Shown here one piece after another: positions 35,891-44,689 of a stretch of DNA of 64,000 nucleotides. This DNA is from Flavobacteriales bacterium (GTDB lineage Bacteria; Bacteroidota; Bacteroidia; Flavobacteriales_D; Crocinitomicaceae): the NCBI GenBank assembly GCA_947497485.1, contig CANMHB010000007.1, forward strand, positions 102,371 to 166,370, written 5' to 3'. Under the pieces are notes generated by a model, which did not search any database, had not been told where the DNA came from, and saw nothing but the letters and a program-made list of their open reading frames with translations. Position 1 is the stretch's first letter, and every line of letters begins with the position of its first letter. The position numbers and the translations under genes are program-made.

Positions 35891-36613
35891 TTAATCTTCA
35901 CATAAAAAACGAATAACTTCCGCCGCACCCATCAAACCAAAAAGTGCTGGCATGTAACTACAAGTGCCGTAAAAAGATTTTTTAAAGTTACTGCCATCTG
36001 TCATTTTCAATGATTCTTTTCGCTGCAATTCTTCCGAAAAAACTGCTTTCACACCCCTAAGGGAAATGTCTTTTCGCTTCATCCGTTTTTTGATGTGTGA
36101 TCCAAGTTTGCAGTTGTGCGTGTTTTCCAATTTGGTAACTTTCACTTTGGAAGGATCCATCTTTCCTCCTGCGCCTAGATGAGTAATTATTTTGATTTTT
36201 AAGCGTTTACAGGCGATTATCCATTCCAATTTTGGCGTAACTGAATCGATACAATCCATCACGTAATCTGGTTTAAATTCTTCAAGGAGTTCCCAAACGC
36301 GATTTGGTAATACAAACTCCTCAACAACATTAAGATTTAATTTGGGATTGATGTCTTTTAGTCGCTCGGCCAAAACCACCGCCTTGTTTTCACCAATTGT
36401 CGAATCCATTGCTGTCAACTGGCGATTTTTATTCGTTGGATCAAACACATCCCCATCAATAATGGTCATTGTTCCAACTCCTGCTCGAGCAATAAATTCC
36501 CCAGCAAATGATCCGATACCGCCAAGCCCGACTATGAGAACATGGGCTTTTTGAAGTTTTTCAATTTTCTCTTCACTAAAAAGGAGCGCTGTTCGCTCTA
36601 ACCATTTTTCCAT
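35891..36613 (-). CDS. tcdA: tRNA threonylcarbamoyladenosine dehydratase
   Basis: 240 aa, E1-like ThiF fold. ATP-binding VLIVGLGGIGSFAGEF (25-40) with the conserved RAGVGTMTIIDGDVFDPTNKNRQ region (Asp53, Asn61, Arg64) and MDCIDSVTPK. The C-terminal GTCSYMPALFGLMGA matches TcdA (YgdL). It cyclises t6A37 to ct6A in ANN-decoding tRNAs. Its start overlaps the end of the TatD-type gene by 16 bp, so the two are in one operon. Confidence 0.9.
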   Translation of the reverse strand: MEKWLERTALLFSEEKIEKLQKAHVLIVGLGGIGSFAGEFIARAGVGTMTIIDGDVFDPTNKNRQLTAMDSTIGENKAVVLAERLKDINPKLNLNVVEEFVLPNRVWELLEEFKPDYVMDCIDSVTPKLEWIIACKRLKIKIITHLGAGGKMDPSKVKVTKLENTHNCKLGSHIKKRMKRKDISLRGVKAVFSEELQRKESLKMTDGSNFKKSFYGTCSYMPALFGLMGAAEVIRFLCED

Positions 36614-37236
36614 TTTTTGAAAACACGTTTAAAATTTTCGAATTGTATTTTTTTCAATTCTTGCAAAGTTATTTGTTTCGCATTTGCAAAAGCTGAAAAG
36701 ATCTGTTCAATTTCTACCTGTTTGTTATCTGTTTCAAAGAAAATCTTATTCATTGGCACATCCAAAGTACTTTTTAACAAATCCTGATCATTCATTATTC
36801 GTTGACCAAAACTCACAAACATTCCTTCTGCGAGAACCTCATCCAAAATGTTGTTTTTCGAAAAGCCATGGTAGATCCAAGATTGGGTTGGATTTAAACT
36901 TCTTTTTAATAGTTTCAACTCATTCCAGGCTCTAACACAATGAATAATTACTGGAAGTTGGAATTCTTCCGACAATTCAATTTGCCGAGTAAAAATCTGA
37001 ATTTGTGAATCAAGGTTAACCCCACTCAATTTGTCTAAACCAATTTCGCCGACAGCCAAACAGTTTTGGTGTTTCAAGGTTTCGTGAAACACACCAAAGT
37101 CTGAATTCGAATCAGAATCCCATGGATGGATTCCGAATGAAAACCAACAATCTTCTTGAATAGAAGATGCCTGAAAAATTGCCGCATTTTGTTTGTCTCG
37201 AAAATGCGAATGAATATTAAAATATGGAAAGCCCAT
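36598..37236 (-). CDS. TatD-family metal-dependent hydrolase
   Basis: 212 aa. FNIHSHFRDK gives the N-terminal His-x-His metal pair (His9, His11); SFGIHPWDSD, AVGEIGLDKLSG (glutamate ligand), PVIIHCVRAWNEL, WIYHGFSKN and the late FFETDNKQ (Asp) follow the TatD barrel order. Related enzymes are DNases or exonucleases, but some act on other phosphodiesters. It is shorter than E. coli TatD (260 aa) but no motif is missing. First gene of a tatD-tcdA operon. Confidence 0.88.
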   Translation of the reverse strand: MGFPYFNIHSHFRDKQNAAIFQASSIQEDCWFSFGIHPWDSDSNSDFGVFHETLKHQNCLAVGEIGLDKLSGVNLDSQIQIFTRQIELSEEFQLPVIIHCVRAWNELKLLKRSLNPTQSWIYHGFSKNNILDEVLAEGMFVSFGQRIMNDQDLLKSTLDVPMNKIFFETDNKQVEIEQIFSAFANAKQITLQELKKIQFENFKRVFKKWKNG

Positions 37237-37344
37237 CGCTTAAAATTAATTCAATAATTGCTTTGTTAAATCTTAAATTACTGAGGAAATACATTGAAGG
37301 TTAACATTTTTTAGTAAATTCGGCAAGTAAAGAAAACAATAATT

Positions 37345-38784
37345 ATGGCAAATAACGGAGATTTAATCGATAGAATTGAAAGTCAAGGAACTATTTTTGG
37401 ACATCCAAAAGGGTTATTCCTGTTGTTTTTCACAGAAATGTGGGAGCGATTTAGTTATTACGGAATGAGGGCTATTTTAATGCTCTACATGACAAAATTA
37501 TGGATTGAGAATGGGTTAAACATTGATGGTTCTTCTGCGTCGCTCATTTATGGGTTTTTTACTGGATTCGTTTATTTAACACCGATTATTGGAGGTTGGA
37601 TTGCAGATAATTATTTGGGTCAGCGAAAATCAATAACCATTGGTGGAATAACTATGTTTGCAGGGCAATTAACCCTTTTTGCTGTTAACACACATGTAGG
37701 TTTGGCAATGGGATTGGTGCTCTTAATTTTAGGAAACGGTATGTTTAAACCAAATATTTCGACAATGGTTGGGCAATTATATCGTCCTGGCGATAATCGA
37801 AGAGACTCCGCATTCTCTATATTTTATATGGGAATTAATTTAGGTGCTTTCCTTGCTCCACTTGTAATTGCTGTATTAACGGATGACATTTTTGCAGTTC
37901 GTAACAATTCAGGTCAAGTTATTAGTTATGGCTATAAGTATGGTTTCCTAGCTGCAGGAATTGGTATGGCAATCGGACAAATATTATTCAATTGGTTGTC
38001 TCCAAAATATTTACTTGAAATTGGAGTAGAACCTGCGGCAAAAGTGAGTAATTCAAGTCAAAACTCACGTTCTGATGACTCAGAAGTTTTGGATAGTAAT
38101 TCGAAAAAACCACTTTCTTTTGAAGAAAAACAGCGGATTACAGTTATTTTCATTTTAACGTTTTTCGTAATTTTCTTTTGGGCTGGATTTGAGCAGGCTG
38201 GATCTTCAATGACACTCTACACAGACAAATATATTGATAGAAACTTTTTTGGATGGGAGATTCCAACTGCAATTTTTCAATCTGTAAATCCGTTGTTTAT
38301 TGTTGCTTTGGGTCCTGTATTTGCTTGGTTTTGGAATTCCGATTTAGGGTCTAAATTAACCACCCCAGTTAAAATGTCTTTAGGCATGATTCTCCTTGGA
38401 ATAGGCTTTTTATTTATGTATGTGGCAACATTTGGTGTAGCATCAACCGGTTCTGGTGACGCTGAGGTTGTCACTCAAAAAGCTGCATTAGTTTGGTTAG
38501 TTATGACTTATTTCTTTCATACGATTGGAGAACTTTGTTTGTCACCAGTTGGATTATCTGTTGTTACAAAATTAGCTCCTATTAAATTAGCTTCAATGTT
38601 AATGGGGGTATGGCTATTATCCTCTTTTGTTGCAAACATTATGGGAGGGTACATTGCTATGTATGTTGAGAAATTAGGTGCAGCAACAATATTTGTTTCA
38701 ATCGCAGCGTTTGTAATTTCTCTTGGATTACTTATGCTAATTTTATCTCGACGTCTATCAAAAATGATGCATGGCGTTAGTTAA
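37345..38784 (+). CDS. POT-family proton-coupled oligopeptide transporter
   Basis: 479 aa, 12-14 membrane segments. The POT signature FFTEMWERFSYYGMRAIL carries the ExxER motif for proton coupling; FYMGINLGAFLAPL and GNGMFKPNISTMVGQLY match PTR2 family motifs. It imports di- and tripeptides with protons. It is followed by an intrinsic terminator and then a second POT gene only 48 bp after its own stop. Confidence 0.94.
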   Translation: MANNGDLIDRIESQGTIFGHPKGLFLLFFTEMWERFSYYGMRAILMLYMTKLWIENGLNIDGSSASLIYGFFTGFVYLTPIIGGWIADNYLGQRKSITIGGITMFAGQLTLFAVNTHVGLAMGLVLLILGNGMFKPNISTMVGQLYRPGDNRRDSAFSIFYMGINLGAFLAPLVIAVLTDDIFAVRNNSGQVISYGYKYGFLAAGIGMAIGQILFNWLSPKYLLEIGVEPAAKVSNSSQNSRSDDSEVLDSNSKKPLSFEEKQRITVIFILTFFVIFFWAGFEQAGSSMTLYTDKYIDRNFFGWEIPTAIFQSVNPLFIVALGPVFAWFWNSDLGSKLTTPVKMSLGMILLGIGFLFMYVATFGVASTGSGDAEVVTQKAALVWLVMTYFFHTIGELCLSPVGLSVVTKLAPIKLASMLMGVWLLSSFVANIMGGYIAMYVEKLGAATIFVSIAAFVISLGLLMLILSRRLSKMMHGVS

Positions 38785-38801
38785 AATGAATAAAATAATT
38801 T

Positions 38802-38828
38802 AACGGGTTTAACGACCCGTTTTTTTTT
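38802..38828 (+). terminator. Intrinsic terminator between the two POT genes
   Basis: AACGGGT (38802-38808), six-base loop, ACCCGTT (38815-38821), then T to 38828. The ATG of the second POT gene lies 5 bp after the T tract, so readthrough would be required for cotranscription. Confidence 0.88.
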
Positions 38829-38832
38829 GACT

Positions 38833-40479
38833 ATGAAATCTAATCACCCCAAAGCACTACCTTTCTTATTTTTCTCCGAAATGTGGGAAAGATTCGGTTA
38901 TTACCTGATGATAGGCATTTTTACGCTTTATCTTAAAGATGCGGATAAAGGTTTTGGTCTCTCGGAAAAGGAAGCTTCTGATTTATACGGAACATTCATC
39001 GCGCTTGTTTTTCTGACACCTTTCATCGGTGGATTATTAGCAGATCGCGTTCTCGGTTATCGAAAAGCAATTACAATAGGAGGGATTTTAATGGGAATTG
39101 GCTATTGTCTAATGGCCGTTCATAGTCTTGCGGCGCTTTATTTGTCCATGACCTTAGTGATTCTTGGAAATGGCTTTTTTAAACCGAACATTTCGACGCT
39201 ACTCGGAAATGTCTACAATTCAGAAGAATACAAAGCGAAAAAAGATGAAGGTTACAACATCTTTTATATGGGGATCAACATTGGAGCTTTTGTATGTAAT
39301 TTCTTTGGCGCTGCACTTTATAATATTTATGGATGGTATGCCGCATTTATTGCTGCTGGAATAGGAATGTTCATTGGAATTATCATTTTTTGGATCGGAA
39401 CCAAACATTATGCCCATGCGGATGTAATCAAACCAAAATCCGATACTGACATGTCGTTGGGAAAGATTTTTGGTGTGATTCTGCTTCCCTCAATTCTATT
39501 TGGATTAATTCCTTTATTATTTCCAAGCCCGCTAGTTGGTTCTGTTTCAACAGATGCTTTTTTATTCGGATGCATTCCGGTAATCTTTTTTTACGGACGT
39601 CTTTTATACAAATCACCACAAGAAGAGAAAAAGCCGATTGCAGCAATGTTGGCAATTTTTGCGGTGGTAATTGCTTTTTGGGCAGTTTTTAAACAGAATG
39701 GCTCAACCTTGAATACGTGGGCAAACAACTATACAGATCGTGAAGTTCCTCACGCGTTGGTTCCTGTTACAAATAGCCTTCAGCTTGCAGAGAAAATAAA
39801 ATACGAAAAAGACTCTGTAGTATTGGTAGATAATCAATTTCGACCGATTGCAGTGGACGGTCGCATTTTGCAAAAAGAAGACAAAAAAGTAAAAAAGCCC
39901 GATTATCCAGCCTACTTTAAAAATGTAAAAGCGTCTAAGAAACCAAAGGAAGGAGAGGAAATTTCTGCTTTCAACACGAATTTGTTTCAATCCGTAAATC
40001 CGTTTTGGGTGATCATTCTAACACCATTGGTAATAGCATTTTTTAGTTTTCTTAATCGCAGAAAAAAAGAACCATCAACCCCTACAAAAATTGCTTTTGG
40101 CTTGTTGATTTCTGCTCTTTCTTGTTTCGTAATGGTTGGTGCTGTATACGCAAGTAACAACGGAATGGAAAAATCTTCGGCATGGTGGTTTATCTCATCC
40201 TATGCAGTAATTACAATAGGTGAATTATTTCTAAGTCCAATGGGGCTTTCTCTAGTTTCGAAACTGAGTCCCCCAAGATTAACATCACTTATGATGGGAG
40301 GTTGGTTTTTAGCTACTTCAATCGGTAATAAACTTTCGGGAGTGTTAAGTTCGCTATGGGATAGTTACGAAGCAAAAGCTAATTTCTTTTACGTTAATGC
40401 AATATTGCTTGGCTGTGCAGCATTGCTGATGTTCGTCATCTTACGTTGGCTCAATCGTATTTTTGAAGAATATAAATAA
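38833..40479 (+). CDS. POT-family peptide transporter with a large soluble insertion
   Basis: 548 aa from ATG 38833; the TTG two codons earlier lies in the terminator tail and is unlikely. FFSEMWERFGYYLMIG is the POT ExxER signature; FYMGINIGAFVCN and GNGFFKPNISTLLGNVY are further family motifs. A hydrophilic segment of about 90 residues (near 300-395, NNYTDREVPHALVP to AFNTNLFQSVNPF, rich in Lys) inserts before the helix containing NLFQSVNPFWV, making it longer than the first paralogue. It probably transports peptides; the insertion may be an external domain. The YraN gene is convergent, 8 bp away. Confidence 0.92.
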   Translation: MKSNHPKALPFLFFSEMWERFGYYLMIGIFTLYLKDADKGFGLSEKEASDLYGTFIALVFLTPFIGGLLADRVLGYRKAITIGGILMGIGYCLMAVHSLAALYLSMTLVILGNGFFKPNISTLLGNVYNSEEYKAKKDEGYNIFYMGINIGAFVCNFFGAALYNIYGWYAAFIAAGIGMFIGIIIFWIGTKHYAHADVIKPKSDTDMSLGKIFGVILLPSILFGLIPLLFPSPLVGSVSTDAFLFGCIPVIFFYGRLLYKSPQEEKKPIAAMLAIFAVVIAFWAVFKQNGSTLNTWANNYTDREVPHALVPVTNSLQLAEKIKYEKDSVVLVDNQFRPIAVDGRILQKEDKKVKKPDYPAYFKNVKASKKPKEGEEISAFNTNLFQSVNPFWVIILTPLVIAFFSFLNRRKKEPSTPTKIAFGLLISALSCFVMVGAVYASNNGMEKSSAWWFISSYAVITIGELFLSPMGLSLVSKLSPPRLTSLMMGGWFLATSIGNKLSGVLSSLWDSYEAKANFFYVNAILLGCAALLMFVILRWLNRIFEEYK

Positions 40480-40487
40480 ATCATAGT

Positions 40488-40847
40488 TTATCTAAGCGAG
40501 TCGAATGCCCCTTCAATGTGTTCTAGCTCTGTCCGAAATGAATTGTGAACAATCGAAACGATATCAAATCGGACATCCAAATCAATTTGTTTGCTTTGGA
40601 CATAGTTATCCGCAACTTTTATAATTTGCTTTTGCTTTGATTTTGTTACTGCTCTCCAAGGCTCGCCAATTTCCGCAGTTTCTCGGGTCTTAACTTCAAT
40701 TACTACTAATTCTCCTTTATTTTCAGCTATAATATCAAGTTCTCCTTTTTGGAATTTGTAATTACGCTCGATTAATTTAAAGCCATTTTTTTGCAAATGT
40801 GTTGCCGCATATTCTTCCCCCCACTTTCCTAATTCGTCCTTTGTCAT
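40488..40847 (-). CDS. YraN/UPF0102 family endonuclease-like protein
   Basis: 119 aa, family length. GKWGEEYAATHLQKNGF, then GELDIIAENKGELVVIEVKTR: Asp38 with Glu50-x-Lys52 forms the PD-(D/E)xK nuclease-like site. Role unclear; often proposed in DNA repair or uptake and frequently linked to recombination genes. It is convergent with the POT gene and divergent from hutI. Confidence 0.92.
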   Translation of the reverse strand: MTKDELGKWGEEYAATHLQKNGFKLIERNYKFQKGELDIIAENKGELVVIEVKTRETAEIGEPWRAVTKSKQKQIIKVADNYVQSKQIDLDVRFDIVSIVHNSFRTELEHIEGAFDSLR

Positions 40848-40899
40848 ACTTTTAATTTTACTTTAAGTTAAGAAGAATCATCAATAAAGTCAATAAACG

Positions 40900-40926
40900 C
40901 TTTCAAAGGAATTGTATCTTTGAAAG
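40900..40926 (+). promoter_or_regulatory. hutI promoter -7 element inside a perfect 9-bp inverted repeat
   Basis: CTTTCAAAG (40900-40908) and CTTTGAAAG (40918-40926) form a perfect inverted repeat with a 9-bp spacer. The right arm overlaps TATCTTTG (40915-40922), a full -7 match. The hutI ATG is at 40931, so transcription would begin within a few bases of it. The repeat centre would straddle the polymerase-binding site, as expected for an operator of a dimeric repressor. Confidence 0.55.
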
Positions 40927-40930
40927 AAAA

Positions 40931-42163
40931 ATGTCCAAAATTCTCATTAAAAATATCAAAGGGTTAGTTCAGGTAGGAGAGGAATTGCCGATGGTTCGAA
41001 AGGGTAAGGAAATGCGGGAACTTCCGATTTTGGAAAATGCGTTTTTAGCGCTTGAGGACGGAGAAGTTGTAGGATATGGACCAATGAATGAATGGGAAGG
41101 AATTTCGGATTGGAGGGATTTGGAAATTGTGGATGCTGACGGATGTTTTGTGCTGCCAGCCTTTTGTGATTCGCACACGCATGCGGTTTTTGCAAAGACT
41201 AGGGAGGAGGAATTTGTCGATCGTATTCATGGTTTAACATATGAGGAAATTGCCTTGAAAGGAGGAGGAATCTTAAATTCGGCAAGAAAATTAACCGAAA
41301 TGTCGGAGGATGATCTATTCGAACAGGCGCAAAAGAGAATCGAAAAAATGATTGCTTGTGGAACAGGTGCCATTGAAATAAAATCGGGATATGGATTGAG
41401 CGTCGATGCCGAATTGAAAATGCTGAGAGTCATAAAAAGATTAAAGGAGAAAAATAAAATTGTCATCAAAGCCACGTTTTTGGGGGCCCATGCATTTCCA
41501 GTTGAATACAAGCAAAATCACAAGGGATATATTGATTTGATCATTAACGAAATGCTTCCTCAAATTAAAAATGAAGGTCTGGCAGATTATATTGATGTTT
41601 TTTGTGAACGGAATTATTTTTCTGTTCAAGAAATGGAACAAATCCTAATAGCAGGGAAAAATCATGGACTAATTCCAAAAGTTCATGTAAACCAGTTTTC
41701 CACTATGGGAGGTGTTTCTAAGGCCATTGAATTAGGAGCTCTTTCCGTTGATCATTTGGAAGAATTAGCAGATGAAGATATTGAAGCATTGCAAAATTCC
41801 TCCTGTATGCCAGTGTTCTTGCCGGGCTGCTCGCATTTTATTGGAATTCCGTTTGGAGACGCGCGACGATTGATCGATTCAGGATTACCAGTTGCACTTG
41901 CCAGTGATTACAATCCGGGATCCACACCAAATTATAACTTATTTGCAGTTTGGTCGCTTGCCTGTATTAAAATGAAAATGACTCCTGAAGAGGCACTTAA
42001 CGCTTTGACTATCAACGCTGCTTATGCAATTGGGTTGAGTGAAACTCACGGAACAATTTGCTTGGGAAGTAAAAGCCCGATAATTCTAACAAAAGAAATT
42101 CCTTCTTTGGCTTATTTACCCTATTCTTTTGGTGAGGACAATGTTCAGCGCGTATTTCTCTAG
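40931..42163 (+). CDS. hutI: Imidazolonepropionase
   Basis: 410 aa, amidohydrolase fold. The metal pair is in FCDSHTHAVF (His82, His84); FLGAHAFPVEY, HVNQFSTMGG, SVDHLEEL and LASDYNPGSTPN carry later His and Asp ligands and the substrate pocket typical of HutI. It opens imidazolone propionate to formiminoglutamate in histidine breakdown. No hutH, hutU or hutG is in the window, so the pathway must be split. Its start is a few bases from a likely -7 element, a near-leaderless arrangement. Confidence 0.95.
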   Translation: MSKILIKNIKGLVQVGEELPMVRKGKEMRELPILENAFLALEDGEVVGYGPMNEWEGISDWRDLEIVDADGCFVLPAFCDSHTHAVFAKTREEEFVDRIHGLTYEEIALKGGGILNSARKLTEMSEDDLFEQAQKRIEKMIACGTGAIEIKSGYGLSVDAELKMLRVIKRLKEKNKIVIKATFLGAHAFPVEYKQNHKGYIDLIINEMLPQIKNEGLADYIDVFCERNYFSVQEMEQILIAGKNHGLIPKVHVNQFSTMGGVSKAIELGALSVDHLEELADEDIEALQNSSCMPVFLPGCSHFIGIPFGDARRLIDSGLPVALASDYNPGSTPNYNLFAVWSLACIKMKMTPEEALNALTINAAYAIGLSETHGTICLGSKSPIILTKEIPSLAYLPYSFGEDNVQRVFL

Positions 42164-42169
42164 AAAATT

Positions 42170-42913
42170 CTAGCAGAAAATTTTTCTCAAATGACTCATT
42201 ACCATTTCAGGTGATTCGATGTGGGCCATATGTCCCGCATTTTCAATGATCATTAGATTCTTCGAATTTGGAGTTTTGTTCTTGATTTCTTCTTTTTGAA
42301 CCAATCGATCCTGAACACCATGAATAATGAAATAATCCGTTGGATTTAATCGAATCTTCTCTGAAAAATCTTTCCGTTCGCGCATTGCCAAAGATGCATA
42401 GGCGATTGACTCGGAACTCATATGAAGGGCTTCAGATTTGAGTTGTTCGATTTCCAGTGGGAATTTATTCGGTTCTCCAAACAAATTCGGAATGGCTTCA
42501 TTTATTAAAACTCTTTTTGACTTGAAGGCAATATCTGCCATTCTGATTCGGTCTTTTTTCTTTTGCTCATTGTCAGCCCAAAAATTTGAATTCAACAAAA
42601 CGACTTTTTCACAAGCATTGAGTTCTTCTTTAAGCAATAAAGCGACATATCCTCCCATTGAATGGCCAATAGTATGAAATTGTTTTATGTCCAATGCAGT
42701 CAGGACAGCGATAACCTCGGTTAAAAAATAATCTAGAGAAGGTTTGTCATTAACTGGATTTAGAATAGATTTACCATGGCCGGGTAAATCGATGAAAATT
42801 TTTCGAAAAGGCAGATTTTCCAATGGTAAATAGTTCCACATGGAACTCGACTCCATAAAACCATGTAAAAAAACGATTACAGGTCCATCTCCTTCAATTC
42901 GAAAATGCAACAC
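42170..42913 (-). CDS. Alpha/beta-hydrolase
   Basis: 247 aa. Oxyanion HGFMESS, nucleophile elbow TIGHSMGGYV (Ser85), acid in FIIHGVQDRLV and the last His in IENAGHMAH. No lid or substrate-specific domain is clear; esterase or lyase activity cannot be told apart. It begins 2 bp after the end of the aminopeptidase P gene, which precedes it on the minus strand; with it, a two-gene operon is likely. Convergent with hutI. Confidence 0.88.
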   Translation of the reverse strand: MLHFRIEGDGPVIVFLHGFMESSSMWNYLPLENLPFRKIFIDLPGHGKSILNPVNDKPSLDYFLTEVIAVLTALDIKQFHTIGHSMGGYVALLLKEELNACEKVVLLNSNFWADNEQKKKDRIRMADIAFKSKRVLINEAIPNLFGEPNKFPLEIEQLKSEALHMSSESIAYASLAMRERKDFSEKIRLNPTDYFIIHGVQDRLVQKEEIKNKTPNSKNLMIIENAGHMAHIESPEMVMSHLRKIFC

Positions 42914-42915
42914 AA

Positions 42916-44208
42916 TTAAGCATTCATAATTTCTTCAATTTCTTCAGCTTCAAGCGGAATATCCTTCATCAAATTGAAAGGAGCTCCGTTTTCCTGAACA
43001 ACTAAGTCATCTTCAAGACGAATTCCTAACCCTTCCTCAGGGATGTAAATACCAGGTTCGCAGGTAAACACCATTCCTGCTTGGATTGGCTCATGCCAGA
43101 GCCCTACATCATGTGTGTCCAACCCTAAAAAGTGCGAAGTGCCGTGCATAAAATACTTTTTGTAAGCTGGCCACTCTGGTTTTTGATTCGCAATATCTTG
43201 GGTAGAAATGAGATTAAGATTGACCAATTGCTCTTCCATTAAATGTCCTACCTGCTTGTGATATTCTGCCATAATGGTTCCTGGAATTAATAATTTTTCC
43301 GCCTCTTTTTTAACGTGAAGTACAGCATTATAAACTGCTTTCTGTCGAGCAGTAAAACGGCCATTTACAGGAACACAACGAGTCAAATCAGATGAATAAT
43401 TGGCATATTCAGCGCCTACATCAAGCAGAATAACATCTCCATCCTTACATTGCTGATTGTTTTCGATATAATGTAAAACGCATGCATTTTTTCCGGAAGC
43501 AACAATTGGTGTATAAGCAAAACCTTTGGATCGATTCCGAAGAAACTCATGTGCCAATTCTGCTTCAATTTCATATTCCCAAACACCTGGCTTGATAAAT
43601 TGTAGTAATCTTCTGAAACCAGACTCAGTGATCTTACATGCTTTTTGCATTAATTCCAATTCAATGGTTTCTTTTACTGAACGAATTTTATGCATTATTG
43701 GCGCCGACTTATAAACCTGATGCGCGGGATAATCTGACTTTACTTTTTTAATGAATCGATCTTCTCTTGTCTCAACCTCGGTTGAAGCTCGTAAGTGTTC
43801 GTTTGTGTTTAAATATATACCTTTTGCTTCAGCCATCATTTGTTTAAAGATGGTCGGAAATTGTTGCAACCAGTAAACCGTTTTAATTCCTGAAGTTTCA
43901 AATGCAGCCTGTTTGGTTAACTTTTCGCCTTCCCAGATGGCAATTAATTCACTCGTTTCTTTCAGGAAAAGAACTTCCCTATGAGCTTGATTGGATGCGC
44001 TCGGAAACAAAACTAAAATCGATTCTTCCTGATCTACACCAGAAAGGTAAAGGATGTCACGATGTTGCTGAAAAGGCATTGTGCTGTCGGCACTTACTGG
44101 ATAAATATCATTTGAATTGAAAATAGCCAAGGTATTTGGCTCCATTCTTTCAATAAATTTCTTTCTGTTTTTTATGTATAGCTGAGAATCAATGCGATCG
44201 TATTTCAT
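42916..44208 (-). CDS. pepP: Xaa-Pro aminopeptidase (aminopeptidase P)
   Basis: 430 aa, family length. N-terminal creatinase-type domain followed by a pita-bread catalytic domain: LLDVGAEYANYSSDLTR (two Asp ligands), HGTSHFLGLDTHDVG (His ligand), CEPGIYIPEEGLGIRLEDDLV (Glu ligands). It needs two divalent metals, usually Mn2+, and removes the N-terminal residue before proline. It probably works with the peptide importers upstream. The small lipoprotein gene upstream is separated by 249 bp of non-coding DNA. Confidence 0.95.
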   Translation of the reverse strand: MKYDRIDSQLYIKNRKKFIERMEPNTLAIFNSNDIYPVSADSTMPFQQHRDILYLSGVDQEESILVLFPSASNQAHREVLFLKETSELIAIWEGEKLTKQAAFETSGIKTVYWLQQFPTIFKQMMAEAKGIYLNTNEHLRASTEVETREDRFIKKVKSDYPAHQVYKSAPIMHKIRSVKETIELELMQKACKITESGFRRLLQFIKPGVWEYEIEAELAHEFLRNRSKGFAYTPIVASGKNACVLHYIENNQQCKDGDVILLDVGAEYANYSSDLTRCVPVNGRFTARQKAVYNAVLHVKKEAEKLLIPGTIMAEYHKQVGHLMEEQLVNLNLISTQDIANQKPEWPAYKKYFMHGTSHFLGLDTHDVGLWHEPIQAGMVFTCEPGIYIPEEGLGIRLEDDLVVQENGAPFNLMKDIPLEAEEIEEIMNA

Positions 44209-44457
44209 AAAATATATTTTACGCTAATTTAAAACTTTCCTTTGAGGTAAGTTTCAAGATGGTAATATCGAAAAGGATAGTTGAATTGATTAATAGTCAA
44301 ACTTTGATATCATTCTTCATTTGAGACAAGGTAACATTCTTATAAAGGATAAAACCTAAAACAAAAACTAAGATTACTTTAAATATATTTTAGTTTCAGT
44401 ATAACTCTAAAATGATAAGCGTGAGTCTTTATTGAATAAATTATATTACTGCTTAAT

Positions 44458-44601
44458 TTATTTCGAAGCTTGATTAGAAGTTATTTCGGAATTAGCATTG
44501 TTCTGAGCGCTGTATGCATCACAACTAGCCTTTCCTGACTTACAAGCAAACATCATAGAAGTTAGAATTGTAAGTATTAAACCTGTGATAATATTTTTCA
44601 T
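44458..44601 (-). CDS. Small lipoprotein, 47 aa
   Basis: Short open frame in a 480-bp gap. Signal sequence MKNIITGLILTILTSMMFAC with Cys20 in a good lipobox (MFAC), then KSGKASCDAYSAQ and an Asn/Ser/Gln-rich tail ending NQASK. A second Cys lies at 26. It resembles the many tiny outer-membrane lipoproteins of Bacteroidota but has no known role. The 249 bp between it and pepP hold no gene I can see beyond an AT-rich stretch with a loose TTAGTTT/AAACTAA inverted repeat. Confidence 0.65.
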   Translation of the reverse strand: MKNIITGLILTILTSMMFACKSGKASCDAYSAQNNANSEITSNQASK

Positions 44602-44689
44602 TTGACTAAGGTTAAAATTTTTAAGTATGAGCGAACAACAAATATAAACAAAAGTTTCTAAAATGTGTTCGTCTCCATAAACAATTAGG

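Noticed and set aside
40931..42163. Histidine utilisation cluster
   Set aside because: Only hutI is present; hutH, hutU and hutG are not in the window.
44209..44457. Possible RNA gene in the gap before the small lipoprotein
   Set aside because: I see no tRNA-like cloverleaf or strong conserved hairpin, only AT-rich sequence with a weak inverted repeat.
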